From NCBI GenBank assembly GCA_018398585.1, contig JAGTTD010000005.1:40054750-40118749 (forward strand): a DNA stretch of 64,000 bases, read 5' to 3'. The translations under genes and the position numbers were made by a program. Each line of letters starts with the position of its first letter. Within the stretch, counting starts at the first letter, position 1. Below the pieces are notes generated by a model. That model saw nothing but the letters and a program-made list of their open reading frames with translations. It made no database searches and was not told the origin of the DNA. Of the stretch, positions 1 through 10,839 are shown piece by piece. The DNA comes from Simmondsia chinensis (lineage: Eukaryota; Streptophyta; Magnoliopsida; Caryophyllales; Simmondsiaceae).

Positions 1-2097
1 AGTATTCAACCTTTTTTAATCAACATTTTCATTACACATAAAAATTGTAAAAAGAAAGACTACGTAAAGTTAAAACTAAAGATTTGCTACATAATTGAGG
101 AGAGTGGGTCTACTCATCTCTTTTTTAACAGATTTATAGTCAAGATTACTATTTATATTTTTATCAAATTAACTTATTTTTATTAGAGATGTAAAGAAAT
201 GAAATGTGTATTCTACATAACAAATATCGCTGCAATAAAAAGTAATAAATTATATATAAAAGAGCACACATGCAATATGCTATTCTCGCAAGCGAATTTG
301 ATATGAACCATCTTTCTTTACATTATAAAGATGTATAATATGCATTACTCAAAGGCAATGAGCACTACTAATTATATCTAGCTCATCAAATTACTTACCA
401 AAAGAAAATCTAACATTTAGCTTCCTTTCAAGGAAAATTTATTCATATTAAATTTAAAAGAGCACTTATCCAAAGGGAAAAGGGAGTGGGGGAAAAACTT
501 ACGTATGAAAGAGGGGGTCAAACTAAATTGGTTATCACGTTCTGTTAACGCTGACAACAATAAATTGCTTAAATTTGAGGGTTTGGAATTCTTCTAATAA
601 CGAATTTATTTTTCATTTAGCAAACTTTGGTTGGATGACAAACTCTATTATTATTATTATTATAATAATATTAACATGAAGGAATAGCGTGTGTATCACC
701 AAGGGGACCACACCCCCCTTTACTTGAAATATTTTTTAAATATGTACGCTTTAGAATATTCCAACTAGATCACATTATCAATTAATGAGTCCAAATTAAA
801 AAAGGGGGGACCACTTTGCTTACTTTATTCCTTTATATATTTCAACTCTAAAAGTCTTTGTCAGTTGTCGCAACTTCCACACTTCATTATATTGTTTGCT
901 TATTCTTCCGCTTATATTATTGAGCTAGTTTTTTTTCCATATAATACACTTTTTTTTTTTTTTAAATTAAGACGTTATATATTTTATATTTATATATAAC
1001 TATATATTTTTTTTAATGAAAGCGAGAAAAGGCATACAACCCTGTTTCTTTAAAGAGATCTTTTTGATACATTAATATACAAGACATACCCGATAGTTCA
1101 ATTAAAGAGCGAAAACTAACAGAAAACAATGCTAGAAGTAAAATGGTTGCACTTATCCATCAAGTCAGTCATCGTATTAGCGTCTCAATAAAGTTGAATA
1201 ATCTTAATATTAAAACAATAAAAGAAGAAGCGTCTTGATATCTTAAATATAATGATGTTTTAAATCTTCCAAATGGCATATATTTCTCCTTTAAAAACTT
1301 GAATGATTATATCATTGCACCTCCACTAATTTGAATCCTGCTGAATTTCAAAACCCATATATAAGTTTGGTTATTTTCTTTCCTCTGTACAATAATCAAG
1401 TCCTGTTTTTGGTGAAATTAATTGATTAGAATGACATATATAACAGCATTTACAGCTTCCTTTTAAGTTTTTTCTTTTCAGAAATAGGAAAAAAGGTAAC
1501 TCTTTTTTTTTTTTTTCCCCTGCGAGGGTTGTATATAGCTTAATGGTCAGAATCATGTGCTAATTAGATTAAGATTAACAAATTTGGTTTATAAAAAACT
1601 ATAGTACTAAATAAATAAATAAAATATAGAAGGGCAACATGAAGCCCACCGGCCAAGAAAAATGTCTGAGTTAACAAGTGAGAGAAGTGCCTTAATGACA
1701 CATGCATGCATGCTCCTCCTCCTCCTATATGTCATAACAAAAGCTAATACAGATGGAGCTCTTATATCATATTATATTGACATCACTCTTAGCTACTTTC
1801 TAGGTCCCTCTTTTCTAAATTTCATCTTAAGTTACAATGGATACTCAATGCTTTCATAATATATATGTAAGGTATAATACAACTTTACAATCTTACACTA
1901 GTATGAAGAAATTTATTTTCGATAATTAACGAGCGAAAATTGCAAGTAGAAAATAGGGTACACCCACCAGAGCGGGGCCCAACAAAACCAAAAAATACAA
2001 TCAAAACCCAACCACTATAGACCCAACTGTACATTGCTCACATCCTTACCCCTTTACCTATCAAAAAGATGAGAAAAGGAAGGAATAATAGTACACC
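1..2097. other. AT-rich intergenic DNA, no gene seen
   Basis: AT-rich, with stop codons in all frames and only short random ORFs. A short ATT/AAT microsatellite lies near 648-672 and several T-runs occur near 950-965 and 1504-1516. The 65-codon plus-strand ORF at 1662-1859 has no recognisable domain and shows no coding bias by eye, so I do not call it. No RNA gene or promoter is supported. Confidence 0.6.
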
Positions 2098-2215
2098 TCA
2101 AGGACATAGCCTAGTGTTCGAAACTCTGGGGGGTCAGAGGCAACACCTGAGTTCGATCCCCACCAAATGCATTTCCCCACCTTACCAATGAAAAATAAAC
2201 TATACTTTACTAATG
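2098..2215 (+). mobile_element. tRNA-derived SINE head (putative)
   Basis: A pol III type 2 promoter layout is visible. The A-box-like TAGCCTAGTGT lies at 2107-2117 (10 of 11 consensus positions) and a perfect B box GTTCGATCC at 2151-2159, with the usual spacing of about 33 bp. The segment cannot fold as a normal tRNA gene, so a tRNA-derived SINE is the best reading. I could not define its 3' end or a target-site duplication. Confidence 0.45.
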
Positions 2216-2878
2216 TATAAAAGTTAATTCATTATATTCAATCTACTTATTCCTCCATCTCTTTCAAAAGAAAAGAGCAATATTTTCCTATAATCTTGTT
2301 TTGATGAATAAGTAGACATCCTATGAGAACAGAAGTGCCATACTAACTTTTGAGCATAGACTTCTTCGAGAGCATAGAGAAGCAAATATAATTGTCAAAT
2401 ACCTAGAAGACAAAGGCATGTCCCGTTCTCATCAATTTCTTTCTTTGATGTAGCATAGATGATATTTATGAATCTTGTCCATTTTTATTTTTTTTTTTTT
2501 CTAGAATGAGTTCTTGAATTTTAGTCCTTCAGCCTTTATGTATTTTGTAATCCTACCTATAAAAAAAAGGAGAATGTGAGTGTGTACTATATTTATGGTG
2601 AATGACAAAGAGAAAATCATCAAAAATCAACATTAACCAAATAAAACTTTTATATGCAATCTTAGGCAATAATAAAGGTTGTGTCGAAATTTAAATAAAT
2701 TTAAATGGTATGCTCAAAACAAATTAGTATTTTGGAGCAAAGAAGAAGGGCCATATAATTAAGGGGGGTTTAGTTGGTTTTCCAATTTAGGAATTGGAGC
2801 AAACTTATTGGTCAGTGGGGTCCCAGCTTGTCTGCGTCAACACACTTTTAATTGATTATTCAATGATTTAAACCCGCT
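2216..2878. other. intergenic DNA, nothing recognised
   Basis: AT-rich sequence without a supported ORF or repeat. A T-rich run lies near 2487-2500. Confidence 0.5.
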
Positions 2879-3194
2879 CTATCTAATCATATATTTAATA
2901 TGATATATATCATCATGGCCATTTACTCATAATACTACTGCCCATTATTACATTAAAATTATTCATTCACTTTGTTAATTAAAAATAACAACTTCAGATA
3001 TAAGTCTAATATAAGTATCCCACATTGAAGATATGAGAGTGAAGAGATCAATTTATAAGTCTAGTGAGTTTACTCCACCTATTGTCAATTAGTTTTAGGA
3101 TATAACTTCACTTGGACTTATCTATCTAATCATATATTTAATATGACATATATCATCATTGCCACCTACTCATAATACTACTGCCCATTATTAC
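2879..3194. repeat. tandem ~241-bp repeat array, left part
   Basis: Unit 1 runs from about 2879 to 3119. Unit 2 starts at about 3120 and is broken after 3194 by the copia element. Each unit starts near CTATCTAATCATATATTTAA, carries TACTACTGCCCATTATTAC about 70 bp in, and ends near TCACTTGGACTTAT. The array resumes at 8192. Confidence 0.85.
3190..3194. repeat. target-site duplication ATTAC (left) of copia-1
   Basis: ATTAC directly precedes the TG of the left LTR and is repeated at 8192-8196 directly after the CA of the right LTR. Joining the flanks restores the sequence seen in the intact neighbouring repeat unit at 2945-2970. Confidence 0.9.
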
Positions 3195-3627
3195 TGTGAG
3201 GAAATGCGAAAATCTCAAATACTGAATTCGAATCAAATACCACGATAATCGAGGAGTAAAATAGACTAAAAAGAATCAAGCATAAGAACACAACAATTTA
3301 CATGGAAACCCCTCTACAATCGAGAGGGGAGAAAACCACAGGCCAAGATTGGAGCTTTTATTATTGAATCGAAAAGAAGAATTACAATCACTCCTTCTCT
3401 TTCTCTCTCTTTGATTGGTGCGGCGCCGCTGGGAAAGAATTTTTTTAAATGAAATTTGATCTGACGTAACCCTACGTCCGTATATATACCGGCGTGAAAA
3501 CGCGGCGCCAGATCGATCGGTGAACTCACTACAGGCTTCCCAAACTTACGTAACGTTCCCGGTCGATCGGCCTCCTCACGGCTTCCTTACTTAGACTTCC
3601 AAGGAATTTTGAGACATATTCCTCACA
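3195..3627 (-). repeat. copia-1 3' LTR (433 bp)
   Basis: Starts TGTGAGGAAATG and ends CTCACA. It aligns along its length with 7722-8191, sharing ACTGAATTCGAATCAAATA near the start and AAGGAATTTTGAGACATATT near the end. Relative to the other LTR it lacks segments rich in CGATCGATC-like motifs. Confidence 0.92.
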
Positions 3628-3641
3628 AATCTCCACCTTGG
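3628..3641 (-). other. copia-1 polypurine tract
   Basis: On the minus strand the bases next to the 3' LTR read CCAAGGTGGAGATT, a purine-rich plus-strand priming site in the expected place. Confidence 0.75.
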
Positions 3642-3703
3642 CTAAAAATTTATCACAATAATAAAACATCTCCACCTTCTCCAATAACACCCCCACACCG
3701 GGG

Positions 3704-6700
3704 TTAACAAACCGAAACTGTAAGTCCAACTAAATTCGAGCAATGCTCGAATTTCCTGCCTTGTAAAACTTTAGTGAACATATTTGCTGGATTATCTTCG
3801 GTACCAATTTTCTTCAACTCCACCTTCCGCTCATCAATCAAATCTCTAATAAAATGATGCTTGACATCAATGTGCTTCGTTCTGTCATGATACGTCATCT
3901 GATCTTTAGCTAGGTGAATTGCTGACTGGCTATCACAGTAAACTCCAACAATACCCTGATCAACATTGATCTTACTAATCAAATCTCTCAACCAAACAGC
4001 TTCCTTAAATGCTTCTGTAACTGCCATGTACTCAGCCTCGGTAGTCGACTGTGCAGTAACTGATTGTAGACAAGCTCTCCAACTGATAGCGCTGTCTCCC
4101 AAACAGAACACATAACCAGAAGTGGACTTCCTCATATCAAGATCTCCACCATAATCAGAGTTAACATACCCTACTAAGCAGCATTTACTCTTCCCAAATT
4201 CCAAACAAACATCAGAAGTGCCACGTAAGTACCTGAGAATCCATTTAACAGCTTGCCAATGTTACTTTCCTGTATTCGCCATGTACCTACTCACTTTGCT
4301 CACAGCAAAAGCAGTATCTGGACGAGTACATACCATAGCATACATGATACTACCCACAGCACTAGAATAAGGGACCTGAGACATGTACATGACATCCTCC
4401 TCTATCTGAGGTGAATCTAATGCTGAAAGCCTGAAGTGGGCTACTAAGGGAATGCTAACTGGCTTAGCATCCTTCATGTGAAATCGATCCAGAACCTTCT
4501 CAATATACTTCTCCTGAGACAAGTACAACTTTCCAACTTTTCGGTTCCTACTGATCTCCATGCCAAGAATCCTCTTAGCTGCTCCTAAGTCCTTCATCTC
4601 GAACTCGCTTGTCAACTTTGCTTTCAAATCATCAACATCTGTCATGTCTTAAGCTGCAATTAACATGTCATCAACGTATAACAGAAGATAAACAAATAAG
4701 CCTGAATCTGTCTTTCTGAAATACACACAGCTATCATACTTACTCTTGAAGAACCCATGGCTAGTCATAAACTGATCAAATCTCTTATACCACTGCCTAG
4801 GTGAGTGCCTCAAACCATATAAAGATCTCTTCAACAAACAAACATGGTCTTCTTTTCCTTCTACAACGAAACCCTCAGGCTGATGCATGTAAATACTCTC
4901 CTCTAGTTCACCATGCAAAAATGCAGTTTTCACATCTAACTTCTCAAGCTCTAAATCATGCATGGCTACTAAAGCAAGTATCGCTCGTATGGAACAATGT
5001 CTAACAACATTTGAGAAAATACCATGAAAATAAATAGCGTGTACCTGACTGTAGCCTTTAGCTACTAACCGAGCCTTGTGTCTTGCATCTTCCACTCCAG
5101 GAATGCCTTCTTTTCTTTTGAAGACCCATTTGCACGCGATTACTCTTTTTCCTGATTGAGGCTTGACTAGCTGCCAAGTCTGGTTCTTCTTCAAAGACTC
5201 CATCTCTTCATGCATGGCCATATGCCATTTATCTGAGTCAAATTTCGATACAATATCTGAATGTGAAGAGGGTTCACTGTCTTCCACTATTTCAGCTGTA
5301 GTAAGGGCATAGGCTATCATCGCCTTATACCCATATCTCTGTGGCGGCCTAATCTGCCTTTTCTGCCTATCACCTGCAATTGTATACTGGTCGACCTGCT
5401 GACCTGTTTCTGTTTCTTCAATCTCATAAGAAACCTGTACTAGAGGTGCCTGCATACTCTCAAACTGAATTATTTGCTGCTGATTTGAACTTTCAGACTG
5501 TATCTGACTATCATAGGGCTTCTTTGCCTAAACTGAATCTTGAACTGTGGAAGGCGTGTGTGGCGGATGTACCAAAACGGACTCATCGAATGTCACAGCT
5601 CTACTGGTTAGAAATTTATGGGCTTTTGGATCCCATAAATGATATCCCTTCACACCTGACGTATAACCAAGAAAGACATACTTCTTCGCCCTAGGCTCTA
5701 GCTTTCCATCATTAACATAAGCATAAGCAGGACAACCAGATATCTTCAAATAAGAATAATCAGCAGGAGAACCAGACCATACCTCTTCTGGAATCTTCAT
5801 TTGAAGCGATGAATGTGGTGATTGGTTCACTAGATAGCAAGCCATGTTAACTGTCTCTGCCCACCATTCTCTCCCTAATCCTGCGTTTGAAAGCATACAC
5901 CGAGCCTTCTCCAGTAACGTCTTATTTATTCTTTCTGCCACTCCGTTTTGTTGAGGTCGACCTGTACAAGTTCTATGTCTGATAATGCCTTGGTCCTCAC
6001 AGAATTTGAGGAAATCACCCTCAACGAACTCAAGACCATTATCTGTCCTCAACCTCTTTATCTGCTTCCCTGTCTATTTTTCAAGCAGTGTCTTCCACTT
6101 TTTAAAGACTTCATAAACTTCATTCTTCTGCTTAAGAAAATAGACTCAAACTTTACTTGAAAAATCATCAATGAACGTTAGCAAATACCTGGAACCTCCT
6201 TTGGAAGAAACTCTAGACGGTCCCCATAAATCAGAATGAATGTAGTCCAACGTTCCTTTAGTCTGATGCACTTCCTACTTGAAGCTGACTCTCTTCTGCT
6301 TCCCATATACACAGTGCTCACAGAAATCCATTAGTTCAGTTGACTGACCACATAACAGATCCCTCTTACTCAACTTTGACAGCCCCTTATCACTCATATG
6401 GCCCAATTTCATGTGCCACATCTTAGTGATCTCTGTATCTGTCATGGACGATGTAGAAACAGCCACTGACACTGTCATGGTAGAACCTACAAGCTCATAC
6501 AAGGTTCCTACCCTTCTACCCTTCATCCCAATCAATGTACCCTTACTAACCCTTAAAACTCCACCTTCAGCTGTATATTTGTACCCATTGGACTCAAGGG
6601 TACCTAAAGAGATAAGGTTCTTTTTCAAACCTGGGACGTGTGGCACGTCGCTAAGTGTCCTAACCGTATCATCAAACATCTTCACACGAACTGTTCCAAT

Positions 6701-7684
6701 ACCCATCACCTTACATGCGGCATCATTGCCCATCAAGACTACTCCACCTTGAATTGACTTATAAGTGGTGAACCAGTCTCTATTAGGACAAACGTGGTAA
6801 GAACAACCCGAATCTATGATCCACTTATCCCTGGACCTGGCCTGTGACTCTGTTACTAATAGGACATCAGCATCTCCCTCATCTTCAACTACACTAGCCT
6901 CAACGGACTTATGGTCGTTCCTGTTATCATCTCTCCGCGTGTTCTTAAGTTTATAACAGTTTTTCTTTATGTGCACCTTCTTGTGACAGAAGTTACACGA
7001 CAGGTTCTTATGTTTAGATTTAGACCTAGACTTCTTTCCACCTTCAGACCCTCTAGATTCAGTCCTACCTCTCACAAATAACCCATTACCAGAGTTATTC
7101 ACAGAGTCAGACAATTCCCTGTCAACTCTCTCTTTACTTACTAGGTTTCTTTTAACCTCATCAACAGTGATAGTAGGCCTACCACCATATATCATGCTTT
7201 CTACAAAGCCTTTATAAGTATTAGAGAGTTAATACAATAATATCATGACCTGATCTTCGTCCTTAGGGGTGTCATTCAATTCTTTCAATTCTTGAATTAT
7301 AGAATTAAATTCACTAAGATGGTTTTTAAGCGATGTACCTTCCGTCATACGAAACGTGAATAACTGGCGCTTTACTGTGAGTTTATTGGAGACCGATTTG
7401 TGGCAAAACATCTCTTGCAGCTTCTCCCACAACTCCTTGGCGGTTTTCATCTCCAAGGCTTCTGTCAGTACATCATCTGCTAAATACATCTGTATCGCCG
7501 TGAGAGCCTTATCATCCAATTCTTCCCACTGTGCCTCTGTCATGTTTTCTGGTTTCTTCTCTTTTCCACCCAATGTCTTCTTCAAGCCATTCTGGGTCAG
7601 GAGTCCTTTGACACGGACTTGCCACAAACTGAAGCTTTCTTGACCTCCGAACTTCTCTACCTCAGATTTGATTGCCGACGTCAT
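3704..7684 (-). pseudogene. copia-1 gag-pol polyprotein, seven in-frame stops
   Basis: From ATG at 7684 one frame runs 1,327 codons to the final stop at 3704-3706 with no frameshift, the usual length for Tnt1-like elements. Domains in order: copia gag (residues ~1-160); CCHC knuckle [14 protein letters not shown] (~230), whose usual Gly before His is Val; protease [10 protein letters not shown] (~290); integrase zinc finger and core with RTDNGLEF; RT with YVDDMLIAA (~1005); RNase H with STTEAEYMAV. Premature stops lie at 7229-7231, 6275-6277, 6146-6148, 6074-6076, 5528-5530, 4649-4651 and 4262-4264. Seven nonsense changes make it dead, although the reading frame itself is fully kept. Confidence 0.93.
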
Positions 7685-7705
7685 TGTATCAACTCAAACA
7701 ACAAG

Positions 7706-7718
7706 GGCTCTGATGCCA
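7706..7718 (-). other. copia-1 primer-binding site (tRNA-iMet)
   Basis: On the minus strand TGGCATCAGAGCC follows the 5' LTR after one or two bases. It differs by one base from TGGTATCAGAGCC, the usual complement of the initiator tRNA 3' end in plant LTR elements. Confidence 0.85.
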
Positions 7719-7721
7719 ATT

Positions 7722-8191
7722 TGTGACGAAATGCAAAAATCCCAAGTACTGAATTCGAATCAAATATCACGACAATCGAGAAGTAAAATAGACCAAAAAG
7801 AATCAAACACAAGAACGCAACAATTTACGTGGAAACCCCTCTACAATCGAGAGGGGAGAAAACCACGGGCGAAGATTGGAGCTTTTATTATTGAATCGAA
7901 AAGAAGAATTATAATCACTCCTTTTTTCTCTCTCTCTTTGATTGGTGCGGCACCGCTGGGAAAGAATTTTTTTAAATGGAATTTGATCTGACGTAACCCT
8001 ACGTCCTTATATATTCCCTCGTGGAAACACGGATTTCGATCAATCGGGGGGTCCCGATTGATCGATGAGCTCACTGCAGGCATCCCAAACTTACGTAACA
8101 TTCTCGATCCATCGAGCTTCACCCGATCGATCGGCCTCCTCACGACTTCCCTACTTGGACTTCCAAGGAATTTTGAGACATATTTCTAACA
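7722..8191 (-). repeat. copia-1 5' LTR (470 bp)
   Basis: Starts TGTGACGAAATG and ends CTAACA, followed by the ATTAC duplication. The region near 8035-8130 holds several GATCGATC-like inverted motifs missing or altered in the partner LTR. Confidence 0.92.
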
Positions 8192-8610
8192 ATTACATTA
8201 AAATTATTCATTCACTTTGTTAATTAAGAGTAACAACTCTAGATGTAAGTCTGGTATAAGAATCCCACATTGAAGATGTGAGAGTGAAGAGATCAATTTA
8301 TAAGTCTAGTGAATTTACTCCACCTATTGTCCATTAGTTTTAGGATATAACCTCACTTGGGCTTATCTATCTAATCATATATTTAATATGAAATGTATCA
8401 TCATTGCCATTTACTCATAATACTACTGCCCATTATTACATTAAAATTATACATTCACTTTGTTAATTAAGAGTAACAACTCCATATGTGAGTCTAGTAT
8501 AAGAATCTAACATTAAACATGTGAGAGTAAAGAGATCAATTTATAAGCCTAGAGGATTACTTCACCTATTGCCAATTAATTTTAGGACATAACTTCACTT
8601 GGGCTTATAT
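8192..8610. repeat. tandem ~241-bp repeat array, right part
   Basis: The rest of unit 2 runs to about 8366, followed by unit 3 (about 8367-8608). Removing copia-1 and one ATTAC gives a unit 2 of about 245 bp, matching units 1 and 3. Confidence 0.82.
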
Positions 8611-8720
8611 GTAGATCTCGTATGTTTCAATTCCGTGGGTTGGGCCTAAAGGCCCCGTGAAATCTAACACATGAGAGGATAATTATCTCAGCGCAAATAG
8701 GATAAAGGTAGCAAACTCTT

Positions 8721-9032
8721 GTGGTAACTCTCAATGAAAAGCGAGAGCTTCAGGAATTTCTGAAAAATATATCGCCTAGAAACAGCACGCCGAAAACGAC
8801 CAAGGCCTCAGGCAAGCGAAAAAAGGGGAATGAGGCGAAATGGGGAAAATCATCAAAGGCAGCCGGGAAGAAGAAAAAATGGAATAGGGGGAATCGGTAT
8901 GACAAGATCTCGGAAACGGAGTATGACGAGATGATCATGAAAGCGGAGCGGGTAATAGAGATGGAAAAAATAGTAGGTTTAAATTTCGATGGTTTCGACC
9001 CACCTAGGGAGGCAGATATGCTTGTTAAATGA
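8721..9032 (+). CDS. hypothetical lysine-rich 103-codon ORF, possibly a retroelement fragment
   Basis: An open frame with a basic N-terminal half (Lys/Arg-rich near residues 24-60, including KKKKWNRGN) and an acidic C-terminal half (SETEYDEMIMKAERVIEMEK). I do not recognise a family. GC content here and to about 9290 is above the surroundings and the downstream strand is G/T-rich, which suggests a fragment of an inserted element rather than a host gene. No partner exon, polyA signal or homologous copy is visible. Confidence 0.25.
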   Translation: MVTLNEKRELQEFLKNISPRNSTPKTTKASGKRKKGNEAKWGKSSKAAGKKKKWNRGNRYDKISETEYDEMIMKAERVIEMEKIVGLNFDGFDPPREADMLVK

Positions 9033-9641
9033 GGTGGGTGGGCTTGTGGTTGAGGCGTCAGTGCTGCTCCCGTTTCTCGTGTTGTTCGTCTGGTTTTTCT
9101 TCATTTGGGATCCATGTCGGAGCTTGTTCCTGCGTGTCTTGTCTGGCCTGTGCTTGGTGTCTGTTGTGTTCTGTTTGGGTGTTTTGCTTTTGGTTCCAGT
9201 TTGGTCTCTGTTTGTTCTGTTCTCTTTTTGTTCCCACTTCCGTTTTATGGGGTGGCTAAGGGCTCGTCTTTTCGAGTTTCCTGTTTGTCCCTCGGCTATG
9301 CCTATATTTATCAAACAAAAACTCTCAATGTATTTGTTGGTTATCATCTGCTACAAGTATAAATTTACATTCGTTGAATGATCCAAGTTCTTACTCTTTG
9401 TTTTCTTGTATAAATGTCCTAGCTGCTAGTAATTTTTAAATGATTTCTACATTAACTGATGTTGATATATTAATCATACAAAGTCATTTTTAGTACAATT
9501 ATATTGGATTATGTCAATAATAAAAAGGAACAAAAACATGTATGTGGCAACCAACAAAACGGGTCCGTGTCCGTCAGATATCAACCATTATTATGTGATT
9601 AAGTTTACTATTAAATTAAAGCATTCAGGAACCGATTATCC
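9033..9641. other. intergenic; G/T-rich stretch then AT-rich DNA
   Basis: 9033-9290 is G/T-rich and open in several frames, but the translations are low-complexity (Cys, Phe, Leu, Val) and look like frame shadows. 9300-9641 is AT-rich with no feature. Confidence 0.4.
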
Positions 9642-9676
9642 ATAGGATATACTTTTTGCTTTAACAACGTATAACT
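9642..9676. repeat. 35-bp target-site duplication (left) of the L1-type LINE
   Basis: Matches 10805-10839 at 34 of 35 positions. Both start ATAGGATATACTTTTTGCTT and end GTATAACT. The LINE poly(A) (poly(T) on plus) starts directly after it. Confidence 0.88.
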
Positions 9677-10804
9677 TTTTTTTTTTTTTTTTGATAAGTT
9701 AGCGAAATATTTAGATCAAAGGAAAAATAGTACAAGCTACAAGGGGCATACCCCAGGACACGGCCGAAGCCTACAAATATGACACAACGTCAAATAAAGT
9801 TCAGACAGAGTCCATATAAAAAACAACCAAAGTACAACTAAGGGAACAAAGAAGAAACTAAGTCTCAAAACCCCAGCGCCGAAGCAAGGAGGCGTGATGA
9901 TGAGCTCCTCTGAACGAAGGAGTAGCAAGTAAGCGGCTCCTGACCAAACCCGCAATCTCCTCTCATACTGCCGCAACTGATCTGGACTGAGAACACTGAA
10001 CCCGAAAGTTGCGCTCGTACCAAACAGTATACACAGTCGTAGAGAGGCAGAGTCGAGCAATGATACTGCCAATCTCTCGCCCCCTGAGATGCTGAGCAGC
10101 CCAAGTGACAAGATCGTCCCAAGGAAGGATAGGCGAAGCGATAGCTGTACTCGGAGTGACAGAGCTCCAGGCCGAGGCGGAAAAGGAACAGGCGAAGAAA
10201 AGGTGCTCATGAGTCTCGTCAGCAGAGCCGCAGAGAACACAAACACTCTGAACCTCTAGTGCTCCGAAAAGCCGAAGTCAGTCTCGGGTCCAAAGTCGCT
10301 GCCGAGAAGCGAGCCAGAGAATGAAGGAGTGCCTCGGTATATGCATCTGAAACCACAAAAGGTGATGAATGATATCCTCCTCTCTCCTACTCCGCAACAT
10401 CTCCCAAGCGGACTTGGTGGTGAAGTTCCCCGAAGGGTCACCCAACCACTGGATGGAGTCCGCTACACCAGCCCGGGGGCTAAAATCAATCGTGTCCCAG
10501 ATGGGTCGGAGCTCCAAACAACCCTGTGGGAATCTCCACTGACCACCCTCAATAATGAATGAGAGCCGAGAATCCCAATGAAATCCAGAGGACGTGAGCA
10601 GTCGAGCAAGGAAGCACTCCGAAAGACGACCACATGGCAGCCAATAATCAGTCCAAAGGGCAGTGTCAAGGCCATCACCTATGACATGATAGATCGCAAC
10701 AGAGCAGAGGCGGCAGACCAGTAGAATCTGACGCCAGCACCATGAAGCACAACTCGTCGCCCGAATAGTCCAGAAACTCCTCCCTCAAAGCCGGTTCAGA
10801 TGAA
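9677..10804 (-). mobile_element. 5'-truncated L1-type LINE insertion
   Basis: A 1.1-kb minus-strand insertion bounded by a 35-bp direct repeat, with the poly(A) tract (T16 on plus, about 9677-9692) at its 3' end. It carries only the C-terminal part of ORF2, including the zf-RVT region. Severe 5' truncation, poly(A) and a long duplication are the marks of target-primed reverse transcription. Confidence 0.88.
9970..10800 (-). pseudogene. LINE ORF2 C-terminal fragment with zf-RVT domain
   Basis: The frame shared by 10517-10278 and its continuation reads GDGLDTALWTDYWLP, then GNFTTKSAWEMLR, LLWFQMHIPRHSFILWLASR and, after a TGA at 10278-10280, VCVLCGSADETHEHLFFAC. This is the Cys/His cluster of the plant LINE reverse-transcriptase zinc-binding domain. 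The TGA replaces an expected Arg codon after WTRD. Long ORFs in other frames here (for example 9737-10246) are shadows. Confidence 0.85.
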
Positions 10805-10839
10805 ATAGGATATACTTTTTGCTTTAACAAAGTATAACT
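10805..10839. repeat. 35-bp target-site duplication (right) of the L1-type LINE
   Basis: Right partner of 9642-9676, with one mismatch (C in the left copy, A here). Confidence 0.88.

Larger units (their letters stand above)
3195..8191 (-). mobile_element. Ty1/copia LTR retrotransposon (copia-1), reverse orientation, decayed
   Basis: A complete 5.0-kb element in the minus orientation: LTRs at 3195-3627 and 7722-8191, tRNA-iMet primer-binding site at 7706-7718, gag-pol on the minus strand and a polypurine tract next to the lower-coordinate LTR. It has a perfect ATTAC target-site duplication. The LTRs differ by many substitutions and about 37 bp of length, so the insertion is old. The order protease-integrase-RT-RNase H makes it copia. 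Confidence 0.95.

Noticed and set aside
1662..1859. Small secreted-peptide-like ORF
   Set aside because: The hydrophobic stretch comes from a CTCCTCCTC repeat. No conserved motif, and the ORF is no longer than expected by chance in this DNA.
2107..2159. Genuine tRNA gene at the A and B boxes (also 46245-46298 and 30384-30436)
   Set aside because: No acceptor stem pairing or anticodon arm can be drawn, and a non-tRNA body follows. SINE heads fit better.
9737..10246. 169-codon minus-strand ORF
   Set aside because: It is out of frame with the LINE zf-RVT reading (VCVLCGSADETHEH), which explains the same DNA.
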